Shown here in pieces: positions 63,143 to 64,000 of a stretch of DNA of 64,000 bases. The notes beneath the pieces were generated by a model. That model saw nothing but the letters and a program-made list of their open reading frames with translations, searched no databases and was not told the origin of the DNA. Origin of the DNA: Rahnella bonaserana (lineage in GTDB: Bacteria > Pseudomonadota > Gammaproteobacteria > Enterobacterales > Enterobacteriaceae); NCBI RefSeq assembly GCF_019049675.1, contig NZ_JAFMOW010000065.1:186001-250000 (forward strand). The letters run 5' to 3'. A program made the position numbers and the translations under genes. Each line of letters begins with the position of its first letter. The stretch's first letter is position 1.

Positions 63143-64000
63143 ATGGGTCAGGAAAAGCTTTATATCGAGAAAGAACTAAGCTGGCTGTCCTTCAATGAGC
63201 GCGTGTTGCAGGAAGCGGCAGACAAAAGCAATCCTCTGATCGAACGGATGCGTTTTTTAGGGATTTACTCCAATAACCTGGATGAGTTCTATAAAGTCCG
63301 TTTTGCCGATTTAAAGCGACGGATCCTCATCAGTGAAGAACAAGGCTTTCTGGGTGCTTCCCGTCATTTACTGAAAAAAATTCAGGCGAAAGTTCTGCGT
63401 ATTGATCAGGAATTTGACAGCCTGTACAACGATTTGCTGCTGGAAATGGCGCGTAATCAGATCTTCCTGATTAATGAACGTCAGGTTTCTGAAAATCAGC
63501 AGGCCTGGTTGCGTCAGTATTTCAAACATCATCTGCGCCAGCACATCACGCCAATTCTGATTAATCACGACACCAATCTGGTGCAGTTCCTGAAAGACGA
63601 TTACACCTATCTGGCGGTTGAAATTATTCGTGGCGAAGAAATTCATTACGCGCTGCTGGAGATCCCTTCCGATAAAGTGCCGCGTTTCGTCAATCTGCCG
63701 CCGGAAGCCCCTCGCCGCCGTAAGCCGATGATCCTGCTTGATAACATTTTGCGTTATTGTCTGGATGATATTTTTAAAGGCTTCTTTGATTACGACGCGC
63801 TGAATGCCTATTCGATGAAAATGACCCGTGACGCCGAATACGATCTGGTCACAGAAATGGAATCGAGCCTGCTGGAGCTGATGTCATCGAGCCTGAAACA
63901 GCGTCTGACCGCCGAGCCGGTGCGTTTTGTTTATCAGCGCGATATGCCCGATGAAATGGTGGAATTGCTGCGCGGCAAGCTGGGTATCTCCAATTACGAT
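63143..64000 (+). CDS. ppk: Polyphosphate kinase Ppk, 3'-truncated by the window edge
   Basis: Ppk makes inorganic polyphosphate from ATP and supports stress survival. The 286 codons present are an uninterrupted N-terminal part of a protein of about 688 residues. [21 protein letters not shown] is the standard start; [29 protein letters not shown], and [20 protein letters not shown] follow, all close to E. coli Ppk. The catalytic His residues lie beyond the window. GGAG precedes the ATG at 63143. In E. coli ppk comes after purN; here speG intervenes. Confidence 0.97.
   Translation, partial: MGQEKLYIEKELSWLSFNERVLQEAADKSNPLIERMRFLGIYSNNLDEFYKVRFADLKRRILISEEQGFLGASRHLLKKIQAKVLRIDQEFDSLYNDLLLEMARNQIFLINERQVSENQQAWLRQYFKHHLRQHITPILINHDTNLVQFLKDDYTYLAVEIIRGEEIHYALLEIPSDKVPRFVNLPPEAPRRRKPMILLDNILRYCLDDIFKGFFDYDALNAYSMKMTRDAEYDLVTEMESSLLELMSSSLKQRLTAEPVRFVYQRDMPDEMVELLRGKLGISNYD

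Overview
The window is chromosomal DNA from a member of the Enterobacterales. Protein-level resemblance to E. coli is very high throughout, and the gene order largely matches E. coli in three blocks. The moderate GC content and the particular inserted genes suggest a Yersiniaceae-type genome (Rahnella/Ewingella/Serratia-like). The genus is an inference, not something the sequence proves. No insertion sequence, prophage, integrase or CRISPR array was seen.

Region 1 (1-12.4 kb) is the lipA-tatE-ybeM-crcB-cspE neighbourhood of E. coli, opened up by inserted genes: a MASE2-GGDEF diguanylate cyclase, a complete polar amino acid ABC transporter, an orphan solute-binding protein divergent from a MocR-type PLP-dependent regulator, a GNAT acetyltransferase, and a TetR/Bcr-type drug exporter pair. 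crcB is preceded by a clear fluoride riboswitch.

Region 2 (12.4-36.5 kb) is the accessory part. It holds a DUF2076 protein, a Fur-box-controlled metal-chelate binding protein, a prolyl oligopeptidase-family enzyme, two cupins (one hydroxynitrile-lyase-like), and a second MASE2-GGDEF protein with a damaged active site. A chaperone-usher fimbrial operon (pilin, chaperone, usher, adhesin, minor pilin) is bracketed by two paralogous IprA-like regulators. Then come an acetyltransferase, DUF2461 and DUF1294 proteins, tRNA-Arg(UCU), a hydroxyisocaproate-dehydrogenase-like enzyme, folD, ybcJ, two secreted proteins of unknown role, nudK and a small winged-helix protein.

Region 3 (36.7-64 kb) follows the E. 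coli order acrD-ypfM-yffB-dapE-ypfN-ypfH-tmcA-ypfJ-purC-bamC-dapA-gcvR-bcp-perM-bepA-yfgD-hda-uraA-upp-purM-purN, then speG and the start of ppk. It covers drug efflux, lysine/DAP synthesis, purine and uracil metabolism, outer-membrane assembly and replication control. Differences from E. coli are an inserted ATP-grasp/SerC-like aminotransferase pair between ypfN and ypfH, a M15 peptidase after dapE, a YeaL-type membrane protein beside tmcA, and speG before ppk.

The most interesting signals are: the two-gene ATP-grasp/SerC-like cassette; a multi-hairpin speG leader in which the ribosome binding site is paired; a CUG start for hda; the fimbrial locus flanked by paired regulators; the degenerate second GGDEF protein; the 19-codon ypfM; and a structured, terminator-ended element upstream of acrD that may be a small RNA.
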